In this document: piece after piece, positions 39,740 to 48,797 of the stretch
Position numbering within the stretch: position 1 is the first letter of the stretch
How the letters are laid out: every line of letters starts with the position of its first letter
NCBI RefSeq assembly: GCF_011761355.1
Contig: NZ_JAASRW010000001.1
Location: forward strand, 992,001-1,056,000
DNA: 64,000 nt
Reading direction: 5' to 3'
From: Paenibacillus lupini
Lineage (GTDB): Bacteria; Bacillota; Bacilli; Paenibacillales; Paenibacillaceae
Position numbers and translations under genes: made by a program
Notes under the pieces: model-generated
What the model saw: the letters and a program-made list of their open reading frames with translations, nothing else
Database searches by the model: none
Told to the model about the DNA's origin: nothing

Positions 39740-41655
39740 TGAATCCTATAACAAAGTGGACATTCAACACAGACACGCTTGGATATGTAGAATCCTTTTA
39801 TGAAGAATATTACTATGCAGGTGGATTTGCTATCGTAGGTATAGGTAGTGGTGGAAAGACTTCTGAATTTAATATTTATAACTTGGGCGGCGGCCAGATC
39901 GCTATTCAAGACCCGTTTGCGAATTGGTATTGGAACAGTCACTACGAAGACGTGATGATGCTCTGGTATAATAACGATCATAATTTTACGTCCGACCATA
40001 TCGGTGATGAACAAAAGTTCCGGCTTATTAATCGAGGCCATGGACAGGTATCCTTTCAATGTACAGGCGGAAAAAATGCAGGGAAGTATTTGCATTCCGA
40101 CAAGGACGGCTGGTACCCCCGCGAATTTTCCTTTGGGGATGGCACTTTAACATTGAAGGAAGACGGTTCACTATTCAAGGTAGGGGGAAGTCTCTTGCCT
40201 ATCTTGATCATTACGAACTCTGCGCGAGATTTGGATCTGTCCGGTGCAGATTTATCCGGATTGAACCTGGATAATGCAGATCTTACTAATGCTAATTTCA
40301 GCAGAGCAAACTTCACCAAAGTACAATCCTTTCATAATGCGCAATTCGTCAATGCCAATCTACAGCTCGCTAATTTCGACGGCCTGTGCTTGAACGGTGC
40401 GAATTTCACACATGCCGATTTCAGTGGAACGGATTTAACAAAGATATTGCCTTCACCTTCCCAGCTATCCTACGCCAATCTGTCTAAAGCCATCCTGAAG
40501 GGGGTCGATCTGTCGAAGTCTAATCTGACATATGCGAACCTGACCGGAGCGATGCTTGACGGAGCTAACCTGAGCGGTGCGGACTTATCGGGGGCGGACT
40601 TCACCGGCGCATCCCTAGTGAACACGAAGCTGGACGGCGCGATTATGCATAATACCCGATTTGACCATTGTGATCTATCGCAAGTTTCTTTCCAGTACCC
40701 GCCTGATTTCACCAGAACCGAGAAGGATCGCACCACATTTATCCAGGCAGTCGTACCTTACAAGCTTCTCGGCAACGACTGGTCTTACCTGGATCTGTCC
40801 GAAGCCAACATCACAGGTATTCCAGAAACCTTAGCTGATTTGAATGCAAACTATGCGCTGCTGCCGGATGGATTAGATTTCAGCAAAAAAGATCTACACA
40901 GCGCTTCTTTCAATGGAAGCCGAATGTATGAGATTCAGCTTCAGAATGCCAACTTGGAGAAGGCACAGCTCACCCATGCACGGCTGAAAGGGGCCAAATT
41001 AACTGGCGCTAATCTATCGATGGCTAATTTGGACAGTGCCTACCTGATTTCAGAGAATGCCTCGTCTCCAGGAGACCCAGTTAAGCATGAAGCGGCGGTT
41101 GTAGATGATGCTTTCCTCATCAACACGAATCTGACTGGTTCTTTCTGCGATGGGGTAGACTTCTCGGGCTCGCTGTTTATGACCTATGCTGCTCTGGATC
41201 CAGATGGTATTGCGAGCGCAAAGAGTGCAACGATGAATCTTGCAAAATTCAATAAAGCCATATTGATTCAAGCTGAATTCGACAACGCGCAACTAGCTGG
41301 CAGTGATTTTAGCAATGCTATATTGGTCGGAGCAAGCTTCAAGCAAGCGCAATTGATTCCCGCTACACAGCCCCCTAACCCTGATGCCAGCTTCTACGAA
41401 GCGGATTTGCGTGGAGCAGACTGTACCGGCGCCAATATGGATGGGCTTGATATGCGGTCAGCGCAAGTATCGACCGGGCAGGGCGAATTTAATCAAGTGT
41501 ACAAGGATTACTACGGGGTTCCTATACCTGTAATACTGTCGTATTCCGCTACAGTGCTAGGAAACACAACTACCGGCACAACATGTCCGGATGGCTCAAG
41601 AGGGCCTTGCCATTTGAAGCTGATGACAACAGCCTTTTCCAGTGATGAGCAGTAA
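39739..41655 (+). CDS. Pentapeptide-repeat protein with beta-trefoil-like N-terminal domain
   Basis: 638 residues. Residues about 1-150 have the alternating short-strand pattern (FNIYNLGGGQIAIQDP, FRLINRGHGQVSFQC, GKYLHSDKDGW) of a beta-trefoil or fascin-like sugar-binding domain. From about 160 on, tandem pentapeptide repeats of the A(D/N)LXX type dominate (DLSGADLSGLNLDNADLTNA, then ANLTGAMLDGANLSGADLSG), interrupted by longer inserts near 320-370 and 460-500, and continue to about 580. The family folds as a right-handed quadrilateral helix; some members protect gyrase, but this size and trefoil fusion do not fit that. No signal peptide. Confidence 0.8.
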   Translation: MNPITKWTFNTDTLGYVESFYEEYYYAGGFAIVGIGSGGKTSEFNIYNLGGGQIAIQDPFANWYWNSHYEDVMMLWYNNDHNFTSDHIGDEQKFRLINRGHGQVSFQCTGGKNAGKYLHSDKDGWYPREFSFGDGTLTLKEDGSLFKVGGSLLPILIITNSARDLDLSGADLSGLNLDNADLTNANFSRANFTKVQSFHNAQFVNANLQLANFDGLCLNGANFTHADFSGTDLTKILPSPSQLSYANLSKAILKGVDLSKSNLTYANLTGAMLDGANLSGADLSGADFTGASLVNTKLDGAIMHNTRFDHCDLSQVSFQYPPDFTRTEKDRTTFIQAVVPYKLLGNDWSYLDLSEANITGIPETLADLNANYALLPDGLDFSKKDLHSASFNGSRMYEIQLQNANLEKAQLTHARLKGAKLTGANLSMANLDSAYLISENASSPGDPVKHEAAVVDDAFLINTNLTGSFCDGVDFSGSLFMTYAALDPDGIASAKSATMNLAKFNKAILIQAEFDNAQLAGSDFSNAILVGASFKQAQLIPATQPPNPDASFYEADLRGADCTGANMDGLDMRSAQVSTGQGEFNQVYKDYYGVPIPVILSYSATVLGNTTTGTTCPDGSRGPCHLKLMTTAFSSDEQ

Positions 41656-41666
41656 ATAACTATAAA

Positions 41667-41716
41667 AAAGAACAGGCAAATTAGGATGAACTTATCCCAA
41701 CTTGCCTGTTTTTATC
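41667..41716. terminator. Rho-independent terminator
   Basis: AACAGGCAA-N20ish-TTGCCTGTT with T run after the pentapeptide gene; also usable by the convergent small gene. Confidence 0.7.
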
Positions 41717-41795
41717 CCCGTATTAAACCTTTTCCTAACAGATGCTTACTTCGCCAGTTCCCGATACTTTAAAGCAAGAAGGGACCTCATTAGCA

Positions 41796-42011
41796 TTATA
41801 AGTATCCGAGTAGGATTCCTTCCCAACCAACAATAAGCTTGTAGATGGTTACGGTAACTTTAGATCCTTCCGGTACACCTACGGACAATTCTCCTGAACT
41901 GTTTTCTAAAAAACGATTCGTTTCTTTATGTCCTCCGCCATCCCAATCCAGTGAAAAATAAATTACAATCGGAGCCCAGTGATTCTTAACCGTTACTGCT
42001 ACGTGAGTCAT
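41796..42011 (-). CDS. Small beta-rich protein facing the pentapeptide operon (71 residues)
   Basis: The ATG at 42011 has a strong site on the minus strand (GAGGAGGATTTAATA). The sequence reads as alternating strands (VAVTVKNHWAPIVIYFSLDWDGGG, then GELSVGVPEGSKVTVTIYKL), similar in feel to small single-sandwich proteins such as aegerolysin or fungal-lectin-like folds. No real family match can be claimed. The convergent position next to the two unusual genes hints at shared function. It is divergent from splB. Confidence 0.65.
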   Translation of the reverse strand: MTHVAVTVKNHWAPIVIYFSLDWDGGGHKETNRFLENSSGELSVGVPEGSKVTVTIYKLIVGWEGILLGYL

Positions 42012-42054
42012 TATTAAATCCTCCTCAGGTCAGGCAGCTGTGGTACTTCCTTTT

Positions 42055-42083
42055 GAATGAAAATAAATGATTAGTCCACCCTA
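42055..42083 (+). promoter_or_regulatory. Candidate sigma-G promoter of splB
   Basis: GAATG (42055-42059, fits GHATR), 17-base spacer, CACCCTA (42077-42083, 5 of 7 to CATWHTA). splB is known in B. subtilis to be transcribed by sigma-G in the forespore. Confidence 0.4.
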
Positions 42084-42120
42084 AGGATGATTGTGAAGTG
42101 ATCTTTGAGGGGGATTCGCT

Positions 42121-43191
42121 TTGTCAAATTCATCAGGGTTAGTGTTAACTCCACCAGCACGTGATACTAAGGTATTTGTACCGGAACTCGTATATTTTGA
42201 ACCGGATGCGCTAAACTATCCGAAAGGCCAAAGAATACATGAATGGGCTGTAGAGCAAGGACTTCCGATACGTATGACGACCTCTCATAACCGAATAACC
42301 AATTTACCGGGAGAGAGTGATCTTGAGAAGTATAGAATAGCCAAAAGAACTCTTGTCGTTGGCATTCGGAAAACCTTGAAATTCGACCAGTCAAAGCCTT
42401 CTGCTGAATATGCCATTCCTATAGCTACAGGATGTATGGGCCATTGCCATTATTGTTATCTTCAGACTACTCTTGGAGCAAAGCCTTATATCCGTGTCTA
42501 CGTTAATACTGGAGATATTCTAGAGCAAGCCGAAAAGTATATCCAGGAACGCGCCCCGGAGATTACCCGATTCGAAGCGGCGTGTACTTCTGATCCAGTA
42601 GGTCTCGAGCATATCTCCGGTTCGCTGAAGGAATATATCGAGTTTATGGGACAGCAGCCGCTTGGCCGGCTTCGTTTTGTCACGAAATATCACCATGTTG
42701 AGCCGCTGCTTGATGCGAAGCATAATAAACACACTCGTTTTCGTTTCAGTGTCAATGCAGACTATGTCATTAAGCATTTCGAGCCGGGAACTTCGAACTT
42801 TTACGAACGAATTACCGCAGCCGGCAAGGTTGCTCATGCTGGTTATCCTCTTGGATTTATTATTGCCCCTATTATTTGGCATGAAGGCTGGGAAGATGGT
42901 TATGCCGAGCTTATCAGTCAATTAAGAAAAGCACTTCCACCTGAAGCAAGATCCGATTTAACCTTTGAATTAATTCAGCACCGTTTTACGAAAACGGCTA
43001 AAAATATTATTCAGCAACGATATCCAAAATCCAAGCTGGAGATGGAAGAAGAGAAGCGTAAATACAAGTGGGGACGTTGGGGCCAAGGTAAATACGTATA
43101 TCCGGATGATCAGGCTACCGCACTTAAACAATTTTTATACAAACAGATCAATGAGCATTTTCCAGAAGCTAAAATCGAATATTTTACTTGA
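42121..43191 (+). CDS. splB: Spore photoproduct lyase
   Basis: 356 residues from a TTG that follows TTGAGGGGGATTCGC. The radical SAM cluster motif CMGHCHYC places the three Cys ligands at 105, 109 and 112. Cys155 in FEAACTSDPVG corresponds to the conserved hydrogen-donor cysteine of the family. The following segment RFVTKYHHVEPLLDAKHNKHTRFRFSVNADYVIKHFEPGT is highly typical of SplB. The enzyme reverses the 5-thyminyl-5,6-dihydrothymine lesions that form in SASP-bound spore DNA and acts at germination. It is monocistronic here, without the small splA gene found upstream in B. subtilis. Confidence 0.96.
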   Translation: MSNSSGLVLTPPARDTKVFVPELVYFEPDALNYPKGQRIHEWAVEQGLPIRMTTSHNRITNLPGESDLEKYRIAKRTLVVGIRKTLKFDQSKPSAEYAIPIATGCMGHCHYCYLQTTLGAKPYIRVYVNTGDILEQAEKYIQERAPEITRFEAACTSDPVGLEHISGSLKEYIEFMGQQPLGRLRFVTKYHHVEPLLDAKHNKHTRFRFSVNADYVIKHFEPGTSNFYERITAAGKVAHAGYPLGFIIAPIIWHEGWEDGYAELISQLRKALPPEARSDLTFELIQHRFTKTAKNIIQQRYPKSKLEMEEEKRKYKWGRWGQGKYVYPDDQATALKQFLYKQINEHFPEAKIEYFT

Positions 43192-43302
43192 TTTGGTTCA
43201 CAAGTAGTTCAAAATAACCGAAGTCGCTTATGGGGGCTTCTTTATTTTTACGAACCATGGCAACTCGTCGTACGATATCAATGGATAGGAGCAAAAATAA
43301 GA

Positions 43303-44565
43303 ATGAATAGCGAGAAAGTAGTGGAAAAAATAAAAGAATCCATGATCCCACTGGAAAGTGCGGGCGATCTTGATAAATTAGTTCAAACAATCGGGGATGC
43401 AGATTTTGTATTGCTGGGTGAAGCATCTCACGGAACGTCTGAGTTCTATACATGGAGAGCGGAATTATCCAAGAGGTTGATCGCTGAGAAAGGGTTCTCC
43501 TTTATCGCGGTGGAAGGGGACTGGCCATCTTGCTATACATTAAATCGATATGTGAAACAATATGCCGGTGCTGCCCCAAACGCCAGGGAGGCGCTTCGAG
43601 ATTATAACCGCTGGCCGACCTGGATGTGGGCAAATGAAGAGATTTTGCAGTTTACTGAGTGGCTTTATGAATATAATAAGATTGGAACCATAAAGGAAAA
43701 GGTCGGTTTTTACGGCATCGATGTGTACAGCTTATGGGAATCCATTGATGAAATAATAAAGCATTTGGAAAAGACAGGTTCTCCCGAACTTGAAACAGCA
43801 CGTAAAGCTTTTACCTGTTTTGATTCTTATAACCGCGAGCCGCAAAATTACGGGGTCTCCGCCGCTTTTCTATCCGAAGGCTGCGAAGAAGAGGTTATGA
43901 AGCTGCTGGGAGAGCTTCAAGCCAAAAGACAGCGAAGCGATTACCGGGACGAAGCACTGCTCAGCGATGAGATGAATGCGCTGGTAGCGGTCAATGCCGA
44001 AAACTACTACCGGTCGATGGTGCGTGGAGGTCCCGAATCATGGAACGTTCGGGACCATCATATGGTTGAAGCGTTGGAAAGGATTAAAACTTTTCACGGC
44101 AAGGGTGCCAAGGTCATCGTATGGGAGCATAATACACATATTGGCGATGCGCGGGCAACGGACATGCTCGAAGATGGGATGATAAACGTAGGCCAACTGG
44201 TCCGGGAGAAGTACGGACAAGAACGCGTATATGCGATCGGTTTCGGTTCACATCGAGGAACCGTTACAGCGTCCAATCGGTGGGGTGGGGAAATCAAGAC
44301 CATGAAAGCCCCGGAAGCCCAGCCGGACAGCTGGGAGGATCTTATGCACCGGGCAGGTGCCTTTGATAAAATGCTTCTGTTTGACCAAAAAGAACCCCTC
44401 TTCATGGAACCCATTGGACATAGAGCAATTGGCGTGGTATACAATCCCCGGCATGAGCGAGGCAACTATGTTCCTTCTGTCATGGCGCATAGGTACGATG
44501 CATTTATTCATATTGACGAATCGCATGCTTTGTCTCCTTTGAAACAGGAGGTTTTGCACGTTTGA
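43303..44565 (+). CDS. Erythromycin esterase family protein
   Basis: 420 residues. The family motif LGEASHGTSEFYTWRAELSKRLI begins near residue 38, followed by FIAVEGDWPSCYTLNRYV and FYGIDVYSLWES. The C-terminal half carries VIVWEHNTHIGDARATDM and YAIGFGSHRGTV, with the His and Glu residues of the active site. Only some members hydrolyse macrolide lactones; many in Bacillales have no demonstrated resistance role, so this is called by family only. The ATG follows ATAGGAGCAAAAATAAGA, and a terminator follows. Confidence 0.87.
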   Translation: MNSEKVVEKIKESMIPLESAGDLDKLVQTIGDADFVLLGEASHGTSEFYTWRAELSKRLIAEKGFSFIAVEGDWPSCYTLNRYVKQYAGAAPNAREALRDYNRWPTWMWANEEILQFTEWLYEYNKIGTIKEKVGFYGIDVYSLWESIDEIIKHLEKTGSPELETARKAFTCFDSYNREPQNYGVSAAFLSEGCEEEVMKLLGELQAKRQRSDYRDEALLSDEMNALVAVNAENYYRSMVRGGPESWNVRDHHMVEALERIKTFHGKGAKVIVWEHNTHIGDARATDMLEDGMINVGQLVREKYGQERVYAIGFGSHRGTVTASNRWGGEIKTMKAPEAQPDSWEDLMHRAGAFDKMLLFDQKEPLFMEPIGHRAIGVVYNPRHERGNYVPSVMAHRYDAFIHIDESHALSPLKQEVLHV

Positions 44566-44570
44566 GTAAT

Positions 44571-44603
44571 GGGACATTCCATAACAGGAATGTCCTTTTT
44601 TGG
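44571..44603 (+). terminator. Rho-independent terminator
   Basis: GGGACATTCC-N6-GGAATGTCC with T run, after the esterase-family gene. Confidence 0.85.
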
Positions 44604-44698
44604 TGTTTATACATTAACGAATTGAAGCATAACTAACCTGAATCTGGAAAGGATAAACAAATCATGTTCTTGAATGAGGGAACAAGGAGGGGATGTAT

Positions 44699-46267
44699 AT
44701 GAGTATCTTTCGCCGATCCAAAAAAACTGACAAACAAATGAAGACAATAACAAATGAAAGGGAACTAGGCCCGTCAGAAGATGATGAGGCTGCTCTAAGC
44801 TCATCGCTTTCCGATACAATTTCTATCCTTCGTTCAAGAATAGGCTTAAGCTCTGATTTCATTATTCGGGAGTTGGGAGACAAGATAGCGATAAGCTATA
44901 TCGAAGGTTTGGTTGACCAGAAGCAATTGAGCGAATTGATCGAAGCTTTAATTGCTGGACATGCTCAATTCTCCTCATTTACACATGATCCTGCAGAGCA
45001 TTTGAAAAGTATTATCCCCATTGGAGGTATACACGCTGCCAATACGGTAGGTTTGCTCCTAACTGCTATTTTGTCTGGAGAAGCAGTCGTAGTGATTGAT
45101 GGCCTGCCCGGAGCAATTACTGTCTCGATCTCTGGTGGGATAAGAAGGTCCGTTCAGGAGCCTTCCTCGCAGACCGTCGTGCGAGGGCCAAAAGAGGGGT
45201 TTACAGAAGAGATCTCAACGAATATTGCTTTGTTACGAAATAAGCTGCGAACACCGGAACTGCGAATCGTGAATCGCACTATAGGCCGATATACGCAAAC
45301 AAAAGTGGCAGTGATTTATATTGAAGGACTCGCTAACCCCGAAGTACTCGATGAGTTGTTCATCCGACTGGATTCTATTGATACTGATAGCGTACTGGAA
45401 AGCGGCTACATTGAAGAATTCATTCAAGATAAAACATTTTCACCGTTTCCTACTATGATCAACACGGAACGGCCGGATGCCATTGCAGGCAATCTTTTGG
45501 AGGGTCAAGTAGCTGTTATGGTGGACGGGACACCTTTCGTTTTAGTGTTGCCAGTTACTTTTTTTAAGTTTTTTCAGTCTAGCGAGGACTATTACCAGCG
45601 TTACGATATTACTTCCTTTCTCCGAATCATACGTTTATTCTCATTCTTTATAGCCCTGTTTCTTCCCTCCATATATATTGCCGTCACAACCTTCCAGCAG
45701 GAAATGCTGCCGACCACGCTATTGATCAGCCTGGCTGCTCAACGGGAAGGCACTCCACTTCCAGCGCTGCTTGAAGCATTGCTTATGGAAATAACGTTCG
45801 AGGTTATACGTGAAGCAGGCGTTCGGATGCCGAGGGTAATCGGTCCAGCAATTTCTATTGTAGGTGCACTTGTATTGGGTCAAGCTGCTGTCCAAGCAGG
45901 ACTCGTCTCAGGAGCAATGGTTATCGTGGTATCCTTTACGGCGATCGCGAGCTTCGTAATGCCTAATTTTAATATGGCTTCTGCGGTGCGTCTTATTCGG
46001 TTCGGATTAATGCTGCTCGCCGGCGTATTCGGTTTATTCGGAATTTTAGCCGGGGCAGTTCCTATACTCGTTCATGTCGTTTCGTTAAGCTCTTTTGGCG
46101 TACCCTATTTCACACCGTTCGCTCCATTAAGATTTTCGAACCTTAAAGATACGGTGATAAGGGTGCCATGGCGGGCCATGAAGACGCGGCCTTCAAGTAT
46201 AAGTGTTCAAAATAAGGTTAGGCAGTCTACTTTCAACAAGCGTAACAAAGAGTCTGAAGGAGAATGA
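44699..46267 (+). CDS. Spore germination protein, GerA family (receptor A subunit), locus 3
   Basis: 522 residues from the ATG at 44699, 8 bases after AAGGAGG; the ATG at 44693 is too close to that site. A charged N-terminal domain contains RRSVQEPSSQTVVRGPKEGF (about 148-167). Hydrophobic segments run from about residue 305 (SFLRIIRLFSFFIALFLPSIY) to about 475, and a basic tail ends the protein. The operon order is A-C-B with gaps of 3 and 1 bases. It is the longest A subunit of the four. Spore inner-membrane receptor subunit; germinant unknown. Confidence 0.93.
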   Translation: MSIFRRSKKTDKQMKTITNERELGPSEDDEAALSSSLSDTISILRSRIGLSSDFIIRELGDKIAISYIEGLVDQKQLSELIEALIAGHAQFSSFTHDPAEHLKSIIPIGGIHAANTVGLLLTAILSGEAVVVIDGLPGAITVSISGGIRRSVQEPSSQTVVRGPKEGFTEEISTNIALLRNKLRTPELRIVNRTIGRYTQTKVAVIYIEGLANPEVLDELFIRLDSIDTDSVLESGYIEEFIQDKTFSPFPTMINTERPDAIAGNLLEGQVAVMVDGTPFVLVLPVTFFKFFQSSEDYYQRYDITSFLRIIRLFSFFIALFLPSIYIAVTTFQQEMLPTTLLISLAAQREGTPLPALLEALLMEITFEVIREAGVRMPRVIGPAISIVGALVLGQAAVQAGLVSGAMVIVVSFTAIASFVMPNFNMASAVRLIRFGLMLLAGVFGLFGILAGAVPILVHVVSLSSFGVPYFTPFAPLRFSNLKDTVIRVPWRAMKTRPSSISVQNKVRQSTFNKRNKESEGE

Positions 46268-46270
46268 CGC

Positions 46271-47482
46271 ATGGGCAAGTTCCAATTGTTAATTGTGGTT
46301 ATGATGTGCATGGTCTTGTCTGGATGCTGGAATCAAACGGAATTAAATGAAGTCAGTATAACTAGTGCAACTGGCTATGACCGGGCAAATGGAAAATGGG
46401 AGGTAACCCTCCAAACCATTGTTCCTTCAGCTATGGCGGTCGGTACAAATGGGGGGCCGGGCGGGTCAGGATCAGCGGTGCATGTTTTCTCGACGAAAGA
46501 AAAAACGATTCAGCAAGCACTAAACAAGAGTAATCTCGAAAATTCACGTATGCTCTATTTTGCACATAATAATGTGATTGTCATCGGAAGAGAAGCGGCT
46601 GAGGAAGGTATCAATGAAATTATTGATCTTTATCTCCGGACGACTGAGTCGCGTGAGTCGGTATACGTACTGCTTACCTCAACAAAGGCTAGTGACGTGC
46701 TGAAAGATCTTATCCCACCGGAAAGCCTTCCTGGCGTTGCCCTTGCTCATATTCTGCAGAAGGAAGGGGACATGTCCGGATATCTTCCACCAATTAAAAT
46801 GTATGAGCTGGCTAAAAAAATCACTTCAGATGCAAGGTCAGCTGGTATACCGGAAATTACAGTCACTGGAGATGGAGGGAAGTCTCTGGAGTCTCTTGAT
46901 GTTTTCAAAAAAACATCCTCCAGTGAAAAGCTCAAGCTTTCACGTTTGGGAGTTTTTCATGGAGACCGCTTAATTGGATGGATGAACTGGCAGGAGAGTT
47001 TTGGCATTTCCTGGATGTCGGATAAGATTAAAATGAGCAGCATTTCCTTCAGTTGCCCAGGGCCCAAATCAAACAATAATTATTCATCCTTTAAGATCAA
47101 ATCGGCGAAAACAAAGGTGACCCCTATAAAGAAGGGTAACGAATTCACGATGCAATTAAAGGTAAAAGCAGGCGGGATACTGACAGAATCGTCCTGTTTA
47201 GGTGATTTTTCCGATCCAAAATATACTCGGGAAATGGAAGTAGAAATAGAAAAACAAATACTAAATTTCATCAATATAGGCTGGAAAGCCGTGCAGCGGC
47301 TGCAAGCAGATCTTCCGGGCTTTGCCGGCTATGTTCACCGGAAATACCCCAAAGATTGGAATGAAATGAAAGAGACCTGGGAAGAAAATGAGCTAGGCGA
47401 AATAAAGCTCGACGTTCACGTGAAAGCAATGATTCAACATCCTGGGTTTTTCAGTAAGGTATTCAACTCAGAAGGAAAGTGA
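46271..47482 (+). CDS. Ger(x)C family germination lipoprotein (receptor C subunit), locus 3
   Basis: 403 residues. The signal peptide ends VLSGC (lipidation at Cys19) and continues WNQTELNEVSITSATGYDR. The C-terminal family block reads GWKAVQRLQADLPGFAGYVHRKYPKDWNEM, though the usual D-x-x-G-x-G motif is changed to D-L-P-G-F-A-G-Y. It contains a Gly-rich stretch (VGTNGGPGGSGSAV) near residue 57, also seen in the locus 2 protein. Ribosome site GAAGGAGAATGACGC. Confidence 0.92.
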   Translation: MGKFQLLIVVMMCMVLSGCWNQTELNEVSITSATGYDRANGKWEVTLQTIVPSAMAVGTNGGPGGSGSAVHVFSTKEKTIQQALNKSNLENSRMLYFAHNNVIVIGREAAEEGINEIIDLYLRTTESRESVYVLLTSTKASDVLKDLIPPESLPGVALAHILQKEGDMSGYLPPIKMYELAKKITSDARSAGIPEITVTGDGGKSLESLDVFKKTSSSEKLKLSRLGVFHGDRLIGWMNWQESFGISWMSDKIKMSSISFSCPGPKSNNNYSSFKIKSAKTKVTPIKKGNEFTMQLKVKAGGILTESSCLGDFSDPKYTREMEVEIEKQILNFINIGWKAVQRLQADLPGFAGYVHRKYPKDWNEMKETWEENELGEIKLDVHVKAMIQHPGFFSKVFNSEGK

Positions 47483-47483
47483 G

Positions 47484-48590
47484 ATGCGGGAATTGAAAAA
47501 ATCGACTATCGAGGTTCCAGAATTAGTCGGCACCATTATCCTATTCGAAATCGGAAGCACCACATTATACATGATCGGGTCAAAGGCTAAACAGGATGCA
47601 TGGCTGGCGATGAGTATAGCTGCTTCAATCGGATTGGTGCTTGCCTTACTTTATTTAGCAATCTATTACAGGGATCCGGAACGGGATCTCTTTGAACTAT
47701 TCCGGCATTATCTTGGGAAAAGGCTGGGGACAGTTATTAGTTTATCCTTTGTCGTTTATTTTGCCTATGAAGCGTCACGGGTGCTAAGGGATATGGGAGA
47801 ATTAACAACTTTGATCCTGTTAAATAAGACGCCGCTGTTTATCATCATGCTGTTAACGGTAATCGTTGTTGGCAATACCGTTCGTTATGGCGCTCGCGTA
47901 TTATTTCTGACCTGCCTTGCACTGATTCCAATCATGATCCTCAGTTATCTTTTTTTAGGTACGATGATCGTAGGAACGGGTTTAGTTGAATACGAACAGA
48001 TCATGCCCGTACTTGAACATGGCTGGGAACCCATATGGAACGCGACTGTACCCATTGTAGCTTTTCCATTTGGCCAGTTAGTCCTTTTTCTCGTGTTTTT
48101 TCCTCTTGTTAAGGAGAAAAGAAGATTTCGATCGCCAGTTATCATTTCATACATATTGGTTTCCCTTTTTTTAATTGTATTTAATCAAATGAACTTTCTT
48201 GTTCTCGGTTCCTATATCGCTGATAAAAGTACGATTCCTCTCTTACAGGTGATCCAGTTGATTGAGATCATCGATGTTTTTGAGCGGATGGACGTGTTAT
48301 TCGTATTGATCCTGTTTATGGGGATTGGGATTAAAATGGCTGCTTTTTTTGTCGGTGCAGTGACTGGCTTACAAAAAATAACTGGCATTGGATTAAAGAA
48401 GTGGGTGATACCTTTAGGAATTATGATATATGCTGCTTCCTTTCTATCGCCCAATTATTCGCATCACATCTGGTTAGGTCTAGAGAAACTGCCCCTAATG
48501 TTTTTAATCTTCCAAATTGCGATGCCGCTTTTGCTCTTTATCATTATGCTTGCACATCGGAAACCAAATACAAGGTACCGCAAGGCCTAG
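47484..48590 (+). CDS. Spore germination permease, GerAB family (receptor B subunit), locus 3
   Basis: 368 residues with about 10 hydrophobic helices. Segment SKAKQDAWLAMSIAASIGLVLALLY near residue 31 is the family-typical KQDAW motif, seen also in loci 2 and 4. The ATG is one base after the C gene stop, with AGAAGGAAAGTGAG as the ribosome site. It is the last gene of the operon, followed by a terminator. Confidence 0.92.
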   Translation: MRELKKSTIEVPELVGTIILFEIGSTTLYMIGSKAKQDAWLAMSIAASIGLVLALLYLAIYYRDPERDLFELFRHYLGKRLGTVISLSFVVYFAYEASRVLRDMGELTTLILLNKTPLFIIMLLTVIVVGNTVRYGARVLFLTCLALIPIMILSYLFLGTMIVGTGLVEYEQIMPVLEHGWEPIWNATVPIVAFPFGQLVLFLVFFPLVKEKRRFRSPVIISYILVSLFLIVFNQMNFLVLGSYIADKSTIPLLQVIQLIEIIDVFERMDVLFVLILFMGIGIKMAAFFVGAVTGLQKITGIGLKKWVIPLGIMIYAASFLSPNYSHHIWLGLEKLPLMFLIFQIAMPLLLFIIMLAHRKPNTRYRKA

Positions 48591-48618
48591 TCCGCAGGGT
48601 AAACCTGCGGGCTTTTCG
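48590..48618 (+). terminator. Rho-independent terminator
   Basis: TCCGCAGG-N5-CCTGCGGGC with a T-rich tail, immediately after the locus 3 permease. Confidence 0.75.
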
Positions 48619-48620
48619 TT

Positions 48621-48641
48621 TTTTGTACAGTATATACAAAA
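48621..48641. repeat. Operator-like inverted repeat upstream of beta-helix gene 1
   Basis: TTTTGTA-N7-TACAAAA, a perfect dyad. It overlaps a possible promoter TTGTAC (48623-48628), 17 bases, TAATAC (48646-48651). Confidence 0.4.
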
Positions 48642-48660
48642 CGATTAATACAGTAATTAA

Positions 48661-48694
48661 CTCGAATCACACCATCGTTGTGCTGTTATTCGAG
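48661..48694 (+). repeat. Stem-loop in leader of beta-helix gene 1
   Basis: CTCGAAT-N20-ATTCGAG with an inner CACA/TGTG pair, beginning near the predicted transcript start. It may be a 5' stabilising hairpin or a regulatory leader. Confidence 0.35.
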
Positions 48695-48797
48695 AATTGA
48701 ACAGTTTCCATGATCCGTGGCTTCGTGCACGATGGTAGAGCGGAGACGGAATGACTGACTCCGTTCCCATTCCAAGCACGAAGGAGAGATAACAGTG

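Noticed and set aside
40216..41500. Short-period repetition considered as a satellite
   Set aside because: The 15-base periodicity is explained by pentapeptide repeats of the encoded protein.
43303..44565. Functional macrolide-resistance determinant
   Set aside because: Family membership alone does not establish macrolide hydrolysis, and no mobile-element context is present.
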